A stretch of DNA of 64,000 bases, taken from Halichoerus grypus. Taxonomy: Eukaryota > Chordata > Mammalia > Carnivora > Phocidae. Shown here piece after piece: positions 33,091-44,335 of this stretch (its first letter is position 1; each line of letters begins with the position of its first letter). The stretch spans positions 13,534,775-13,598,774 of the forward strand of contig NC_135717.1 in NCBI RefSeq assembly GCF_964656455.1. Reading direction: 5' to 3'. A model generated the notes under the pieces. That model ran no database searches and was not told the origin of the DNA. It saw only the letters and a program-made list of their open reading frames with translations. Both the position numbers and the translations under genes were made by a program.

Positions 33091-33714
33091 GGGATGGCTG
33101 GGGGGTAAGGGCAGTTGTCGGCACCCCGTTCTACCCCATCTGAGTTTGAAATCACTTGGGAAATGAGCACAGGAATCAGGCCAATGGAGTAAAAATGTAT
33201 TAGCTTTATTAGTGATAGAAGCTGGCCTCAGAGGGTATGGCTTCAATCCGTGGCCATAGTGGGTTTCCAACTATTTCACCCCACAATTAAACTTGTCCAC
33301 CAATCACAGCTGGAGCTGGACAGCTTCCCTGTGGGACAGAGCACATCCCACATGGCAGAGGGCAGATCAGCCACACTCTGTCTGGGCAGCTGGAACTGCA
33401 AGGGAGAGAGCCTTAAAGGGGCTGAGCCTCAAAATTGGCTCTCACCTGTCCCAACCCGGTAGCTCACTCTGGTTCCAGAGTGGGGTCAGGGAATGGGAGG
33501 CATTGGGAGAGAGGAAGCTACATCCAGTATTTATTAAGTTAATGGCTTAAATATCAAAGACCAAGGGAATACAGGTTCCCCTAGCCCTATGGATCTCTTG
33601 GACTCAGCGTTTGCTCTTGTCCCAAGTGAAATAATGAATGATGCCTTTCTTTACATGCAATTAAAGCCTGTCCTAGGAAGGAATTTGGAGGCAGCCTCTG
33701 AGGTATGCCTATGT
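33091..33714. other. Unique sequence
   Basis: No gene or repeat recognised. Confidence 0.4.
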
Positions 33715-34250
33715 AGCACATTTATGCCCGGGAGTAATCCTCTCCTCTTGAATGTGGGTAGGGCTGTTGACTCATTCTAATGAACACAATACAGCAGAAG
33801 TGACTTACGACACTTCTGAAATTAGGCTATAAAATTCTGCTAGGGCAGTAACAAAACAAGACCGAGAACTAAGGCAGCTCCCTCGAGGACCCTCAGCGAG
33901 CATTTACGCTATCTGGGGCACACGGTCTTGGAACACGCATCTGGGCGAACCCAGTTGCCATGTCATGCATGAGGCAGCCCTGTGGAGAGGTCCACGTGGC
34001 AAAGGATGGAGGCCTGTCAACAGATGTGTGAGTGAGCCCGGAAGGGATTTCCCCTCATCCCCAAGTGGAGCCCTGAGATGAGACAGCAGCCTCAGCTGAC
34101 AATTTGATTGCAACCTACCGAGAGACCTTGAGCCAGAGGCACCAAGCTGAGCTGTGCAGATTTCCAAACCATAGAAACGGAGATAATAAGTGTTGCTTTA
34201 AACCACAACATTTTGGAGTAATTTGTTATGCGATGATAGACAGCCAGTGC
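33715..34250 (+). mobile_element. MaLR-like LTR
   Basis: GTGGGTAGGGCTGTTGACTC, AGAAGTGACTTACGACACTT, AATTAGGCTATAAAATTCTG and, at the 3' end, GCTTTAAACCACAACATTTT and GAGTAATTTGTTATGCGATG have the order of a MaLR-type LTR. Diverged; subfamily unknown. Confidence 0.55.
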
Positions 34251-37210
34251 GGAAAGCCTTCTCCTTCCTTGCATGAGGGCCCTGCAAAGTTGCGTTACCA
34301 AGAAAGCCTGGTGATACCCTAACCCCGTGGCCTTTTATTTGTAAGGAGCAGAGTCTCCCCGTTTGAAGCAGCTCGGCCAAACCAAGCCCAGGATTCTTTT
34401 TCACCTCAGGCCCCAGACTAGGGATACAGATGAGCTGGACCACGTGATAGGGCTCTGCAAACAGGTTTAAAAATAGCTTTACTAGCTCACACTTTGAAAT
34501 TTAAGCCATCCATTTAGGAAATACTGTGTGTAGCTAGAAAAAAATGATTTTTACATTATTACTTTTCAAGAACAAAGTGATAAGTGACTTTGGAGTCAGG
34601 AAGTGGTTGTTTGCAGAGTTCATGAAAAATAAGCTGTCATCCTTATCCTATATTACATTGGAGTCACTGGGAGTTAGAACTTAGTTTTCTTAAATTTGGG
34701 CGTTTTAAGGGATCTTGGACATATTGAAATAAAAGAATGCCTCACAGTTACACAGAAGTGACATTTCCCACTTTTTTCCTCCAAGGATAGAACATTAAAA
34801 GCACGCTTACTCTTTCGGATCCTTACCAAGGGGCTTCTGCACAGTGCCCAGGGAAGAGCCTGAAATAGACAGAGACACATGTGTTGCCCCAGCCGCCTTA
34901 GCTGAGACCAGAGGAATTGTCAATTATATTTAGATAAGCCGTATTCTCAGACACCAAATATACTTTCTAATGGCATTTGGGGAATCAGGCAGTTCTGTTT
35001 GCCTGGCTCTGAGCTTGTCCATAAGATCTCTGCAAGTGGCTTGTTTTGCCAACATACTTTGCATATTCCCCAAGTTACAAATTCCCAAGGAGGCTGATGC
35101 CCTTGGGTGACTCTGCTTTCTTGTTCTTTCTCTCTTTCTCAGTTGGGCTGTTCTGATAAGGGCTCTGATGGGAGAGTTGTTTGGGTAAGTAAGCTCCTTG
35201 GGGACAGGTGCCATGCTTCCATTGTGTCCTTTGCCCTTTGTGACAAGGACTGCTAGTTGCCCGTCTTCCCTAGAGACAGACTTTGCGGCTAGATACACGG
35301 CCATCCTCCCTTGCAGTGTGGTTGCGGAGATATGAACTAAAGGGATATGAACAGAAGGGTCATGTGCCATTTACAGGGAAGGAGAACGTGCCCCTCTTCC
35401 CTTTCCCACTCACCACTGGCTGGAATGCAGATGTCGTTTTGAGCCAACTTGGACCATAATGAAGAGGATGGCTAGCTAGGGTGCATGTCACTGGGCCCGC
35501 TATGGGAGGTACCCAGTGTTCATCGAATCATGTGGTTGAGCAAGACACCACCCTAGGTGAAGACAACCACTGAGGATGGTTGCAGATGGCACCTTCCTTC
35601 TTCAGTCTGTGGTCTCCAGCCACTTAGGCCATTAGAACCTTAGGGTTGGGGAGAATCTTCTAGCTCAGCTCTCTGGTGCACCCTTCACTGACATCAGTTT
35701 CTGCACATCATTCTTGGCCCATCTAGCTCCCAGCCTGATGATGGAACACAATGTTGGACAGTCTTAATTGTGCCCAAGTTCTTTCCAACAAGCAGAAATC
35801 TGCCACCTTTGATCTTATCCATATTTTCTTCTTTGAACCCCCTCAGATCAATACTTTTGGGGGCAGATTTTTCAGGGAGGTAGTGATAAAGTGTCCAAAC
35901 TCATGTAAAAATGAAACCTATCCATGAATGTAATGGGTGTCGTTGGCAGGAAGGGGATGGAAGCCACACGGAAGTGGGTTGGGATTCAAGGTGAGAAAAT
36001 GGGGGAATGAGGCTGATGGAATGGGAAGTGAGGAGGGGTCACAGGAAGGGTTTGCTGTACCTCTCTAGGAAGGAGGGATGTGAACAGGTTAGTGGCCACA
36101 GAGAGAGTTGGGACACACTGCTGTGTCCAGGTGAAAAGGTGGAGAAGCAGGGCAGACAAGGCTGTCTGGGAGAGCATCGTGCAGGTGGGGAGCTCTGGAG
36201 GCCATGATGAAATTGGGCAGCTAGATTATGAACAGAGGGACAGACAGTTCATCCTTTGAGACCAGAGGGAGGGGGAGTAGATGTGTTGAGGTGGTTTGCT
36301 CTGAGGTGGAGGTCCAGAAGCCGAGGGAGATGAGCTTGATGGAATTAATGAAGAGGCAGGCAAGGTTGTGTGTGGAGCCCAGCGTTCAGCTTAAACAGGA
36401 CGCTTGGGTAGCATCATAAAGATGTGCCACAGCTCCAATGGGCGTAGGAGAGGGAGCCTAAAGGACCTGTATAGGGCTGACCAAGTGCCCAGCTGACGTA
36501 CTAGAACTTTCCAACAGTCCACACAATGGTGTGATGTTTTCTGAAAGTGCTCAGCCACAGTGATACAGGCCCAGAGGCATGGATTTTGGCCTTGATCCAG
36601 GGTAGGGTGAGGTCAGGGGGTGCCCTGGAAGGACAGGGGTGCTGGGGAATCAAAATGAGTGTGAGACAGTGGTTTGGGGGCCAACCTTGGGCCTAGGTGG
36701 GGAGAGAAAGCAGATGCAGGGGCTGCTGGCTTGTTAGAGCAGTTTCCACTCAAGCTGGGGGAGGGTGGGGGTGGGGGGCTTGCCCCGGTTTCTTCCAGGT
36801 GTTGGTGGGGGGAGCAAGCCTTCCCTTCTGTGTGCCTGGCTCCAGAGGATGCTGCCTCTGTCTCCCTGGGACAGTCCTGTGACTTTTCCTGACCATCCAC
36901 CTTTGGGGTCTTCCATCCAGTCTCCTCCTTGAGGGTCTCACTGCCCGCCCCCAGCCCCCACTCTGGGGCCCCGCCCCTACCACCCTGGCTCGGAACACAT
37001 TTCTCCCGGCTCTGCAGCCATCCTCGGAGCTGTTTGAGTTCGATACACCCTCCTTTGCTCCCACTTGCTCAGCCTCAGCGTGGGTCTGTCTTCATAAAGC
37101 AGAAAGCTGGCCATTGTCATGCTGGGTTTGAGCGCCCAGGCAGCGCCAGCTACCCCCAGCTTCCTAACACCATAGCATTTGGGTTCGTGGCTGGTTCATT
37201 CTTCTAAGGT
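34251..37210. other. Mostly unique sequence of about 3 kb
   Basis: No gene supported. It includes an AT-rich part (34440-34700), the splice-signal pair at 35142-35190, a short L2-like phrase (about 35191-35225) and a strong G-quadruplex motif (36757-36778). The 146-codon minus frame at 34930-35370 has no recognisable domain. Confidence 0.45.
36757..36778 (+). other. Strong G-quadruplex motif
   Basis: Guanine runs of 5, 3, 5 and 6 are separated by single-base loops (A, T, T), the arrangement predicted to give the most stable parallel quadruplexes. Confidence 0.85.
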
Positions 37211-37380
37211 AGCGAGCTCGGTGGTCAGGAGCTGAGATGCTGGAGTCACAGAGACCTAACTTTGGACTTGAACTCTGCCATTTATTAGCTGTGTGACCTT
37301 GAGCGAGTTGCTCTGCCTCTTTGTCCCCATCTATAAAATGGGGACAAGAGAGAGGCCCATGTGAGGAATAAGCCATTGCA
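37211..37380 (+). repeat. MIR SINE, well preserved
   Basis: GCTGGAGTCACAGAGACCTA, ACTCTGCCATTTATTAGCTG, TGTGACCTTGAGCGAGTTGC and CCCCATCTATAAAATGGGGA match the MIR consensus closely. Confidence 0.85.
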
Positions 37381-38134
37381 CGTGAGCTTTGTGGGCATGA
37401 TCTCGGGATGAAGACAGAGACAGGGAGCCTGAACGTGGCCGGAACTTGGATTAGAACTCAACCCACTAAACCACTCGTCTTTTGGGAAGGACCCCCATGA
37501 CGAAATGGGTATCTCCGAGGAAAGGCAGTTAATCTGTGTCACACAGCCCCGCCCTAGACACTCCCAAATACCCCATCGTGTGTTTGTGTTTGTGTGGTTT
37601 ATTGGCTCACCAACAACAAACAGTTCAGTAACTACATTCTAATTCTTGGGCACCCCGTGATTCTTGTCTTCCACCCCCCTTCTCTGTGGAACCTTTGTCG
37701 CAGCCCACAGATAACATGCCTGAGGTCTGTGGGTTTTTTCTGATGGAACACACCCTTGTAGCCCGCGGGGGCCGTGCTAACAATGTGTGCTAAAAAGACA
37801 AACTATTTAAAAACCATCTTGATTTTGTGAAGCACACTACAGTGCCATTTTTCCTTGGCACCGCCTGTCCCCCAGGATAGATAGGAGGGCACAGGTCTGA
37901 AGTAGCCGACGTTAATTGTGACACTCCAAGCAAATTTCTTGTCCTTGGGCTGGAAGGGAGGAGGCAGAGGAGGATAAGCATCACCAGGCTGGGTGCGGTT
38001 GGTCTAACACGATTTTGCCATGAAAGAGTGGGGGCTCTGCAGTCCCCTAGCCCCCCGGCTTGCATGCAGCTTTTTGTTCTGAGTCCCTTTCTGGACACTG
38101 GGGACTGAACTGGTTGGGGGTTTCAATTTTCTGG
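37381..38134. other. Unique sequence
   Basis: No gene or repeat recognised. Confidence 0.4.
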
Positions 38135-38400
38135 CTCTCTGATGGGCAGAGGCTTGAGATAATTAAAGGGAAACCCATGTGCAAATTAGTATTTCAAATT
38201 AGCTTTCTGGAGATGGAAATTTTGACCAAAAAAAAAAAAAAAAAAAGCACAAATCACTCCATAAAAACAGGGGAAACCATTAAAAGAAGGCTAGCATGAA
38301 TCATGAAGTCTGCAGAGAGGAGAATGTATTTGCAAAGAAATCCTTGCTGCCCAATATGGTTGAGGTGTTTCCAGGACCCACAAGCTTCCAGCTAGCTGGT
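38135..38400. promoter_or_regulatory. Candidate conserved noncoding element with an A20 run
   Basis: AT-rich, non-repetitive sequence with ATTA-type homeodomain cores (GATAATTAAAGGG, CAAATTAG twice). A run of about 20 A (38228-38247) splits it. The call rests only on composition and motif density. Confidence 0.2.
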
Positions 38401-38409
38401 GGCCTTGTA

Positions 38410-38850
38410 AATTCCAAGTCACACTTTGGGAAAGCCGTTTGGAAGTACACATCATGAGCCATAAAAATATTTCATACCTTCTGAACGGGTAATCTCCCTT
38501 CTGGGGATTTATCCTAGGGCAGTCGGTCTAAAAGGAAGAAAAATATCACATGCATGAAAATGCTGATTGTCTTGTTGGTTTTAATACTAAGAATTCGGAA
38601 GCAACCTCAAGGACCAACAGGGATGGGATGGTGACTTGAATTATGGAATATTGAATCACAGAGTATCAGCCCGTCATTAGGTTATAATTATGAAGACCAC
38701 GTAGAAGCATGTATCTGTCTGAGCTGACAAGCTTTCATGATATAAGTAAGTGAAAACAAGCATAATGTCAACTGTTCTCTGTTCTGTGATTTATACGTAA
38801 AATCGAGGTATGTCTGTAAGAAATAGAACCTAGAAGGGCGCGCAGAAAGT
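38410..38850 (+). mobile_element. Ancient L1M 3' fragment
   Basis: GGGAAAGCCGTTTGGAAGTA, TGGGGATTTATCCTAGGGCA, AAGCAACCTCAAGGACCAAC and AAATTATGGAATATTG-like phrases follow the sense L1M 3' region. Confidence 0.55.
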
Positions 38851-38914
38851 GAGAATGTTTGATGGATTCACGTGGCGAGAACAGGCATGATTGCCTCCGT
38901 TATTCTTATAATGC

Positions 38915-38998
38915 AGCTAAAAGTCAAATCCTAGTTTTATCACTGGATTATTTGAGTTTGGTCATCTGTAAAATGGGTATAATGCTACTTCAGAATAT
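38915..38998 (+). repeat. MIR fragment
   Basis: AAGTCAAATCCTAGTTTTAT, TTGGTCATCTGTAAAATGGG and TATAATGCTACTTCAG. A possible 3' end (GGCATTTAGTAGGAACTCAG) occurs 290 bases later at 39297, after GC-rich unique DNA. Confidence 0.6.
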
Positions 38999-39556
38999 GA
39001 GCAGCTCAGTCCCCACCCCCAGCCCAGGCTCCGTTCTTGGCCGGTCCATAGGTCAGCTCTCTAAGTCTCTGACCCCTCCTCTGGGCCCCCTTGGGGTAGC
39101 CCTAGCAGACAGGAGAGAGAGCTTGGACAGTTTGTCATATGAAGGTCACTTGGAGCAGAGTTGGGCTTCCAAACCCACGTGGTTTGACCCCAAAGGCAAC
39201 ATCCTTCACTCCCTACCCAGTTCAGTCCCCTTTGCCTCTGCTTTCCTGGAACATTCTGAGTGTGTTGTCGAGGTAATGTATGCTCCCTTTGGGCCTGGCA
39301 TTTAGTAGGAACTCAGTAAACAGGAGCTGCTAATCACCATCCTCATTATACTGTTTGTATAATAAAGTAATAAGAGAAAAAAAAACAGAAGTAGAATGAA
39401 TACCTTGAGGTTCATGTATTTGGATAAGTAAAGCTTACAGGTAATATTTGCAGGTCTATGCCCTATTTTAATGAATTCTTAAGGTCCGTCTTCAAATAAC
39501 AGCATCTATTACAGATTTTCTTATTATAACAAAGCCATGTTAGAATGAATATCGAA

Positions 39557-39740
39557 GGGGTGCCTGGGTGGCTCAGTCGTTAAGCGTCTGCCTTCAGCTC
39601 GGGTCATGATCTCAGGGTCCTGGGATCGAGTTCCGCATCAGGCTCCCAGCTCAGCAGGGAGCCTGCTTCTCCCTCTGTCCCTGCCCCTACCCTTGCTCAT
39701 GCTCCCTCTCTCAAAATAAATAAAATATGTATTTTTTTAA
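39557..39740 (+). mobile_element. CanSINE, full length
   Basis: GGGGTGCCTGGGTGGCTCAG to AATAAATAAAATATGTATTTTTTTA. An imperfect direct repeat AGAATGAATAT / AGAATGAACAT flanks it (39542-39552 and 39741-39751). Confidence 0.95.
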
Positions 39741-39751
39741 AGAATGAACAT

Positions 39752-41647
39752 TGGACACCTTTAGCCTGGATGAGGGCAAAATAGCACAGATTTTTCACCA
39801 GTGGGGTCAGAAATAATAGCAGTTCATTTTAGTTTAGACCTCTTTATTTATAATGCTTTGCCTCTCTTTGGCACTCTGTGCTTCTTTAAAAGCATTTTCA
39901 TATTTATTTTTCCACTCATTGATTTGGTGAGACACACAGTGGTCTCTTCACTTAACAGGTTGGGGGCTCTAACCTTTTTTTGATCGTATACACTATTGGT
40001 GAAAATTTTTGAGCCCATACCTCTAATACCTGTGTATTTGTGTACTTACAAATTATGCGCGTGGCTCCCAGTGCTGATGGGTCAGGTGTGAAAGCATGAG
40101 ATGTAAGGTGAAATAAGCAATGTTTAAAAAAAAAGTTTTCATAATATTTGATTTAATAGCACAGAAAACTTCTATGCTCTCATTAAAATACCATTGCTAG
40201 TCATAGTTTCAGTGAGAGTGGTGTTAGTGGATATGTTTTATTGTCTTCAAAATCCCGACTTAGTACTTTGTGATACGGTAACTCAGATGTCTGGTTTTAA
40301 TTCACTTATTTTTGGTTTCAGTAGCTGCAGACGTACCTCAAGGAGATACGTAGATTTGAGTGGGAGAGATTCCTAGGCAGTGGTACTTACTAAATTATGA
40401 TGCTCATTTTTCAGTCCCATCCGTGTGTTATGCAAAGGTTTTTGTTGAAATTCAGCTGGTAAATTTTCATTTCTCAGGATGTCAGTCCCTTGTTCTTGCA
40501 TACTAGCTGAAATGTGCTGCATTTCAATATTTTTAACAAATAGGTTTGAAGCCCACTGAAATTCTTCATTTGGAAGACATTTAAAAGACTAGAAAAATCC
40601 GTTTCCAAGTTTTTGAAGTGTGCAGATATGAGTTTTTATAAATCGAATTACAGCGTTTTCAGCCACAGATCATTAATCATGGAAACGTTTCCAAACATCC
40701 ATTTTCAAAATGCCTCTCCAACAGTACGAGTTCTTTTCCTTTCTTTCTTTTTTTTTTGGAAAGCATTGCTTCCTCCTTCATCGTGAAAATGTCGGCTTTA
40801 CCTGGAGGGAATGAATTAAGCGTATTTATTTTTCCTGAGAATATCTGCTGGGTGCCATATGTTTTTGATAGTCACCTGTCATCCAAGAATAGGCCATCCA
40901 ATTTTGAAGTTTAAAAAAATAATAATGCATCATTTAATTTTTAAATTTGCAGCTCATCTTAAATTCTTTGATGCAAGATAACCAGGAAACGTCTGGGTGT
41001 TCCAGAAGATTTGGGTCACTGCCCATCTTATTAAATGAAGTTTGGTAGGGCTATGGCTCCATTTTAAAGATCATGGGTTTTTACAGTTGAGGTCTTGGAG
41101 CCCTTGGTGCCCTTTGCTACAGCCACTCGCCAGGAGTGACACAGTAAGTGAATTTCCTTGTGCTGCTATCTCTGTAACCGAGCCCCCAACCCTGTTTTTA
41201 TTTCAGGCAGAACTACCATTCCATCAGGAGCTACATTGAATCTCCTTTTGGAACAACGTTTTCATTTAGTTCAGAATATGAATTTACTGTAAATCTTCTG
41301 TTAATTGACGCACACGCGCGCACACACACACAACAGCGTGTCATTACGGAGACAGAATCTAGCACATACCACAGGCTGAACCGCGCCGAGAAGCCCTCCG
41401 CCCAGAGCACAGCAGACCTCCAGCTTCATGCATCCTCCTCAGGTTTCTCTCTTTAGATCGTCACCACTGTTCTCAGTACCTTTTTGCAAAGGTATTTGCT
41501 GACAAAGAAGTGCATTTAATTTGTGGGCAAATGGTTTTGCGTGTGATAGTTAGGCTAGTTTTGCTGCAACCGAAAGCACAAGTGTCTCTCCAACAGGGTT
41601 TCTTACCTTTCTCTATTAAGAAACCTTAAAAGAGAATCAAAATGTTT
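39752..41647. other. AT-rich sequence, possibly part of an old DNA transposon
   Basis: The 39955-40905 interval (TAACCTTTTTTTGATCGTAT, TGGTGAAAATTTTTGAGCCC) resembles an old hAT/Tip100-like element whose antisense coding part might span the following AT-rich 800 bases. I cannot confirm this. The remainder to 41647 has a (CA)n run at 41309-41333 and no gene. Confidence 0.3.
41309..41333. repeat. (CA)n / CGCG alternating tract
   Basis: CGCACACGCGCGCACACACA continues as CA units: about 25 bases of strict purine-pyrimidine alternation. Confidence 0.85.
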
Positions 41648-41839
41648 TTCTTTTAAGATTTTGTTTATTTGAGAGCGAGAGAGAGCACAAGCAGGGGGCG
41701 GGGCAGGGGACAGAGGGAGAGGGTCAAGCAGACTCCCCGCGGAGCAGGGAGCCCGATGCGGGGCTCGATCCCAGGACCCCGGGATCATGACCTGAGCCGA
41801 AGGCAGACGCTTAACCAACTGAGCCACCCAGGCGCCCCT
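41648..41839 (-). mobile_element. CanSINE, full length, low divergence
   Basis: Ends GAGCCACCCAGGCGCCCC with the intact consensus-like GATGCGGGGCTCGATCCCAG. A perfect 15-base direct repeat (AGAATCAAAATGTTT at 41633-41647 and 41840-41854) flanks it. Confidence 0.96.
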
Positions 41840-41854
41840 AGAATCAAAATGTTT

Positions 41855-42561
41855 GGGGAAAGTTTGGAAGGCACTTGGATTGTGTCTAGTGTGAAGTTAA
41901 GTATCACTGTTTTTCCAACCCTGGTGATTCATGTCCATTTTCTGTGTGTTTCCGTGAGAGTAATGGTCTCCCGCTGTGCTTAGCTAATCGCTCAGGGCAC
42001 AATCTGTTCTTCCGGTGAGGGTCACTGTGATGAGAGCGGATTTGCACCCGCGCATTCCAGTTCTCTTCTTCCTAATTCCTTTTCTTCTCATCGGATCTGT
42101 GTCACATTGGCACTGTTTTTACCTGCTACGGTAGCCGAAGACAAGCTCCCCTCAGGGGGGACGTGTCAACTTTGCCCTGCTTGGCTGTTGGCTCGTGCTT
42201 GACTTACTTCCATCATCCTCAGCACGTGTGCTTTGCAAAAAACCTCTAAGTCTCTCACCTGTTTTATGGAGGCTGGTTTTGTTAAAGCCGTGCTCTAGAG
42301 TCTGTGCAGTTGTGCGTGGGCACATGTAAACGGCACGTTCAGTGCGGGGCTGTGATCAGGCCCCTGCAGGTGTTGCGTCCTCTGGGCTGTGGAGGTGCTG
42401 GGCTCACTTGGGGCACTGCATTTTTTTTTTTTTTTTTTACCATATGTGACAACTCCCCCAGTGGGCATGCCACCGTGAGGGTGTGTATTACGTGTGGTTA
42501 GATTCAATATCCTGTCTTGTTTTCAGATCAATAAGCGTTACCATCACAGAAGTTGTAGTAT
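41855..42561. other. Unique sequence with a T18 run
   Basis: No gene. A T-run at 42422-42439 lies in GC-rich DNA. Confidence 0.4.
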
Positions 42562-42577
42562 AGGCTTGTAATCTTTT

Positions 42578-42769
42578 CTGTTTTTTTTTAAAGATTTATT
42601 TACTTATTCGAGAGAGAGACAGAGAGAGCATCTGAGTGGAAGAAGGGGTAGAGGGAGAAGGAAGAGAGAATCTCAAGCAGACTCTGCACTTAGTGGAGCC
42701 CGATGCGGACCCTGAGATTGTGACCTGAGCCAAAACCAAGAGTCGGATGCTCAACCGACTGAGCCACCC
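42578..42769 (-). mobile_element. CanSINE, older head subfamily
   Basis: Carries the CCAAAACCAAGAGTCGGATG head variant and ends GACTGAGCCACCC. The CGATCCCAGGACC block is deleted to a shorter GATGCGGACCCTGAG. The 16-base direct repeat AGGCTTGTAATCTTTT lies at 42562-42577 and 42770-42785. Confidence 0.93.
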
Positions 42770-42790
42770 AGGCTTGTAATCTTTTATCTG

Positions 42791-43055
42791 CAGTTCTGAA
42801 ACTCAAAAAAAAAGATGGTATCCAAACCCACAGAACGTACAACACCAAGAGTGAACCCTAATGTAAACTGTGGACATTGGGCGATGATGATGTGTCCATG
42901 TAGGTTCATCAATTCTAGCAAATGTGGCGGGCGCTGAGCATGGGGGAGGCTGTGATGTGTGCAGGCAGGGGAAATAGGGGAAACCACTGTGCCTTCCTCT
43001 CAATTTTGCTGTGAACCTGCTCTAAAAAATAAAATCTTTAATAATACATCTTTAA
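42791..43055 (+). mobile_element. L1MA-type 3' UTR end
   Basis: ACCAAGAGTGAACCCTAATG, TGTAAACTGTGGACATTGGG, TGTAGGTTCATCAATTCTAG and CTCTCAATTTTGCTGTGAAC, then CTAAAAAATAAAATCTTTAA, match an L1M 3' end closely. The CanSINE at 42578 lies just upstream. Confidence 0.85.
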
Positions 43056-43667
43056 AAAGGTGCTCAAGTCTAACCCTATCTGAATATAAGGCTCTTTGTG
43101 GTATGTATTTATCCCATTTAGTGTAACTATGTTTACAATGTATACCGGAGGAATATTCACGTGTTCATTTGGGGTGCTGGCCTGGGCCCCCCACAGAGTA
43201 TTAGGTCATATATGTAACTCCCCCAAATTCTGATTCTGAAACTGAGCTCAGCCCAAGGTTTTGGTATGGGACTGTGAACCTGTATGATCTTCCCATGGCC
43301 CTGTGGATTGTTCGGGGCTCTCCCAGAGAGAGAGCACCCCACTTTTGTGCATATAGAGGGTGAAACCAAAGCCCAGGGGAGTTGTTTGTCGTTCCGAGTC
43401 ACCCATCAGGCTAGAAACAGGAAATGAGACAGGTCGAGTGCTGCTCTCACTGAGTCACATCCTGTTGCCCATCTGAGGAGAAGCTTCTGGGTCTGGTTTC
43501 AAACCAGAGCTTCCCCAAGAGAACATGTATATCCGTGGCCTCCTGCCAAGGGAAGGTTCCATTCACTGTCAGTATCAGCTGTGAGAGGCAAGGTCAGCCA
43601 GTGGGATGAATCTAGAATCACAGAATGTTCAAGTTAGAGCATTTGGTCCGTGGATTCCTTTCTATTT
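43056..43667. other. Unique sequence
   Basis: No gene or repeat recognised. Confidence 0.4.
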
Positions 43668-43795
43668 CGCTCGCCCATTCAACAAAATATTTATTGATCC
43701 TGTGCTAAGACTCAAGCTAAGGCTGGGGAGGCCAAGATCAAATGTCTGTTAATTGGTGCCTGCCCTGAAGGTGTTTACGGGTCCCTGTAGGACAG
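43668..43795 (-). repeat. L2 3'-end fragment
   Basis: CCCATTCAACAAAATATTTA, TTGATCCTGTGCTAAGACTC and TGCCTGCCCTGAAGGTGTTT correspond to the antisense L2 3' end. Confidence 0.7.
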
Positions 43796-44335
43796 ACGGC
43801 CGTGTATGCAGACTGCACGCATACAGTCCCAGTCCAGCAGGCTAAATGCTTGGGACTCGGGAGGAGAGGCGTTCTTCCTCTGCAGTCTGATGAGGTTGGG
43901 CCCGAGGGAAAAGAGCTCCTCGATGGAGATGTGAAGGTCGACTGGGATTAGGGCATTAGCCTGGAGAAGGCATTTCGGTTGAGGGACCGGAGTGGGTAAA
44001 GGCATGGTGGCTGGCTGGGGGCTTGCTAGGTCTCACTGCGTCTTGGCATACTCCAGTGTGGGTCTGTTTCAGCTCCGTGTATCTGGGGTGAGCCAAGAAG
44101 TAAGCAAGGTGGGAGAGAAACCAGCCTGGTTGGCAGGGGTCCTGTCCTCCCAGGCCCTGCACTGAGGGGCGTAGTTTTCCCGCGTGGAGCTAGTGAACCA
44201 GTTTGAACAGGGGAGGGACCAGTTTGTCTAAAAAGGCTCCCCACAGCAGTTCCTTGGCCCCACAGCAGTTCCTTTGGTGGCATCCCTGGTTGGGTGGCCT
44301 CGCGTTGACCACTTCTGAGACGTTATTTGGTTAAC
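43796..44335. other. Unique sequence with a short tandem duplication
   Basis: CCCCACAGCAGTTCCTTGG at 44239-44257 is repeated directly at 44258-44275. An L2-like flavour occurs near 44150-44220, but not clearly enough to call. Confidence 0.45.

Noticed and set aside
34930..35370. 146-codon minus ORF
   Set aside because: No recognisable domain; overlaps an L2-like stretch and the splice-signal pair on the opposite strand.
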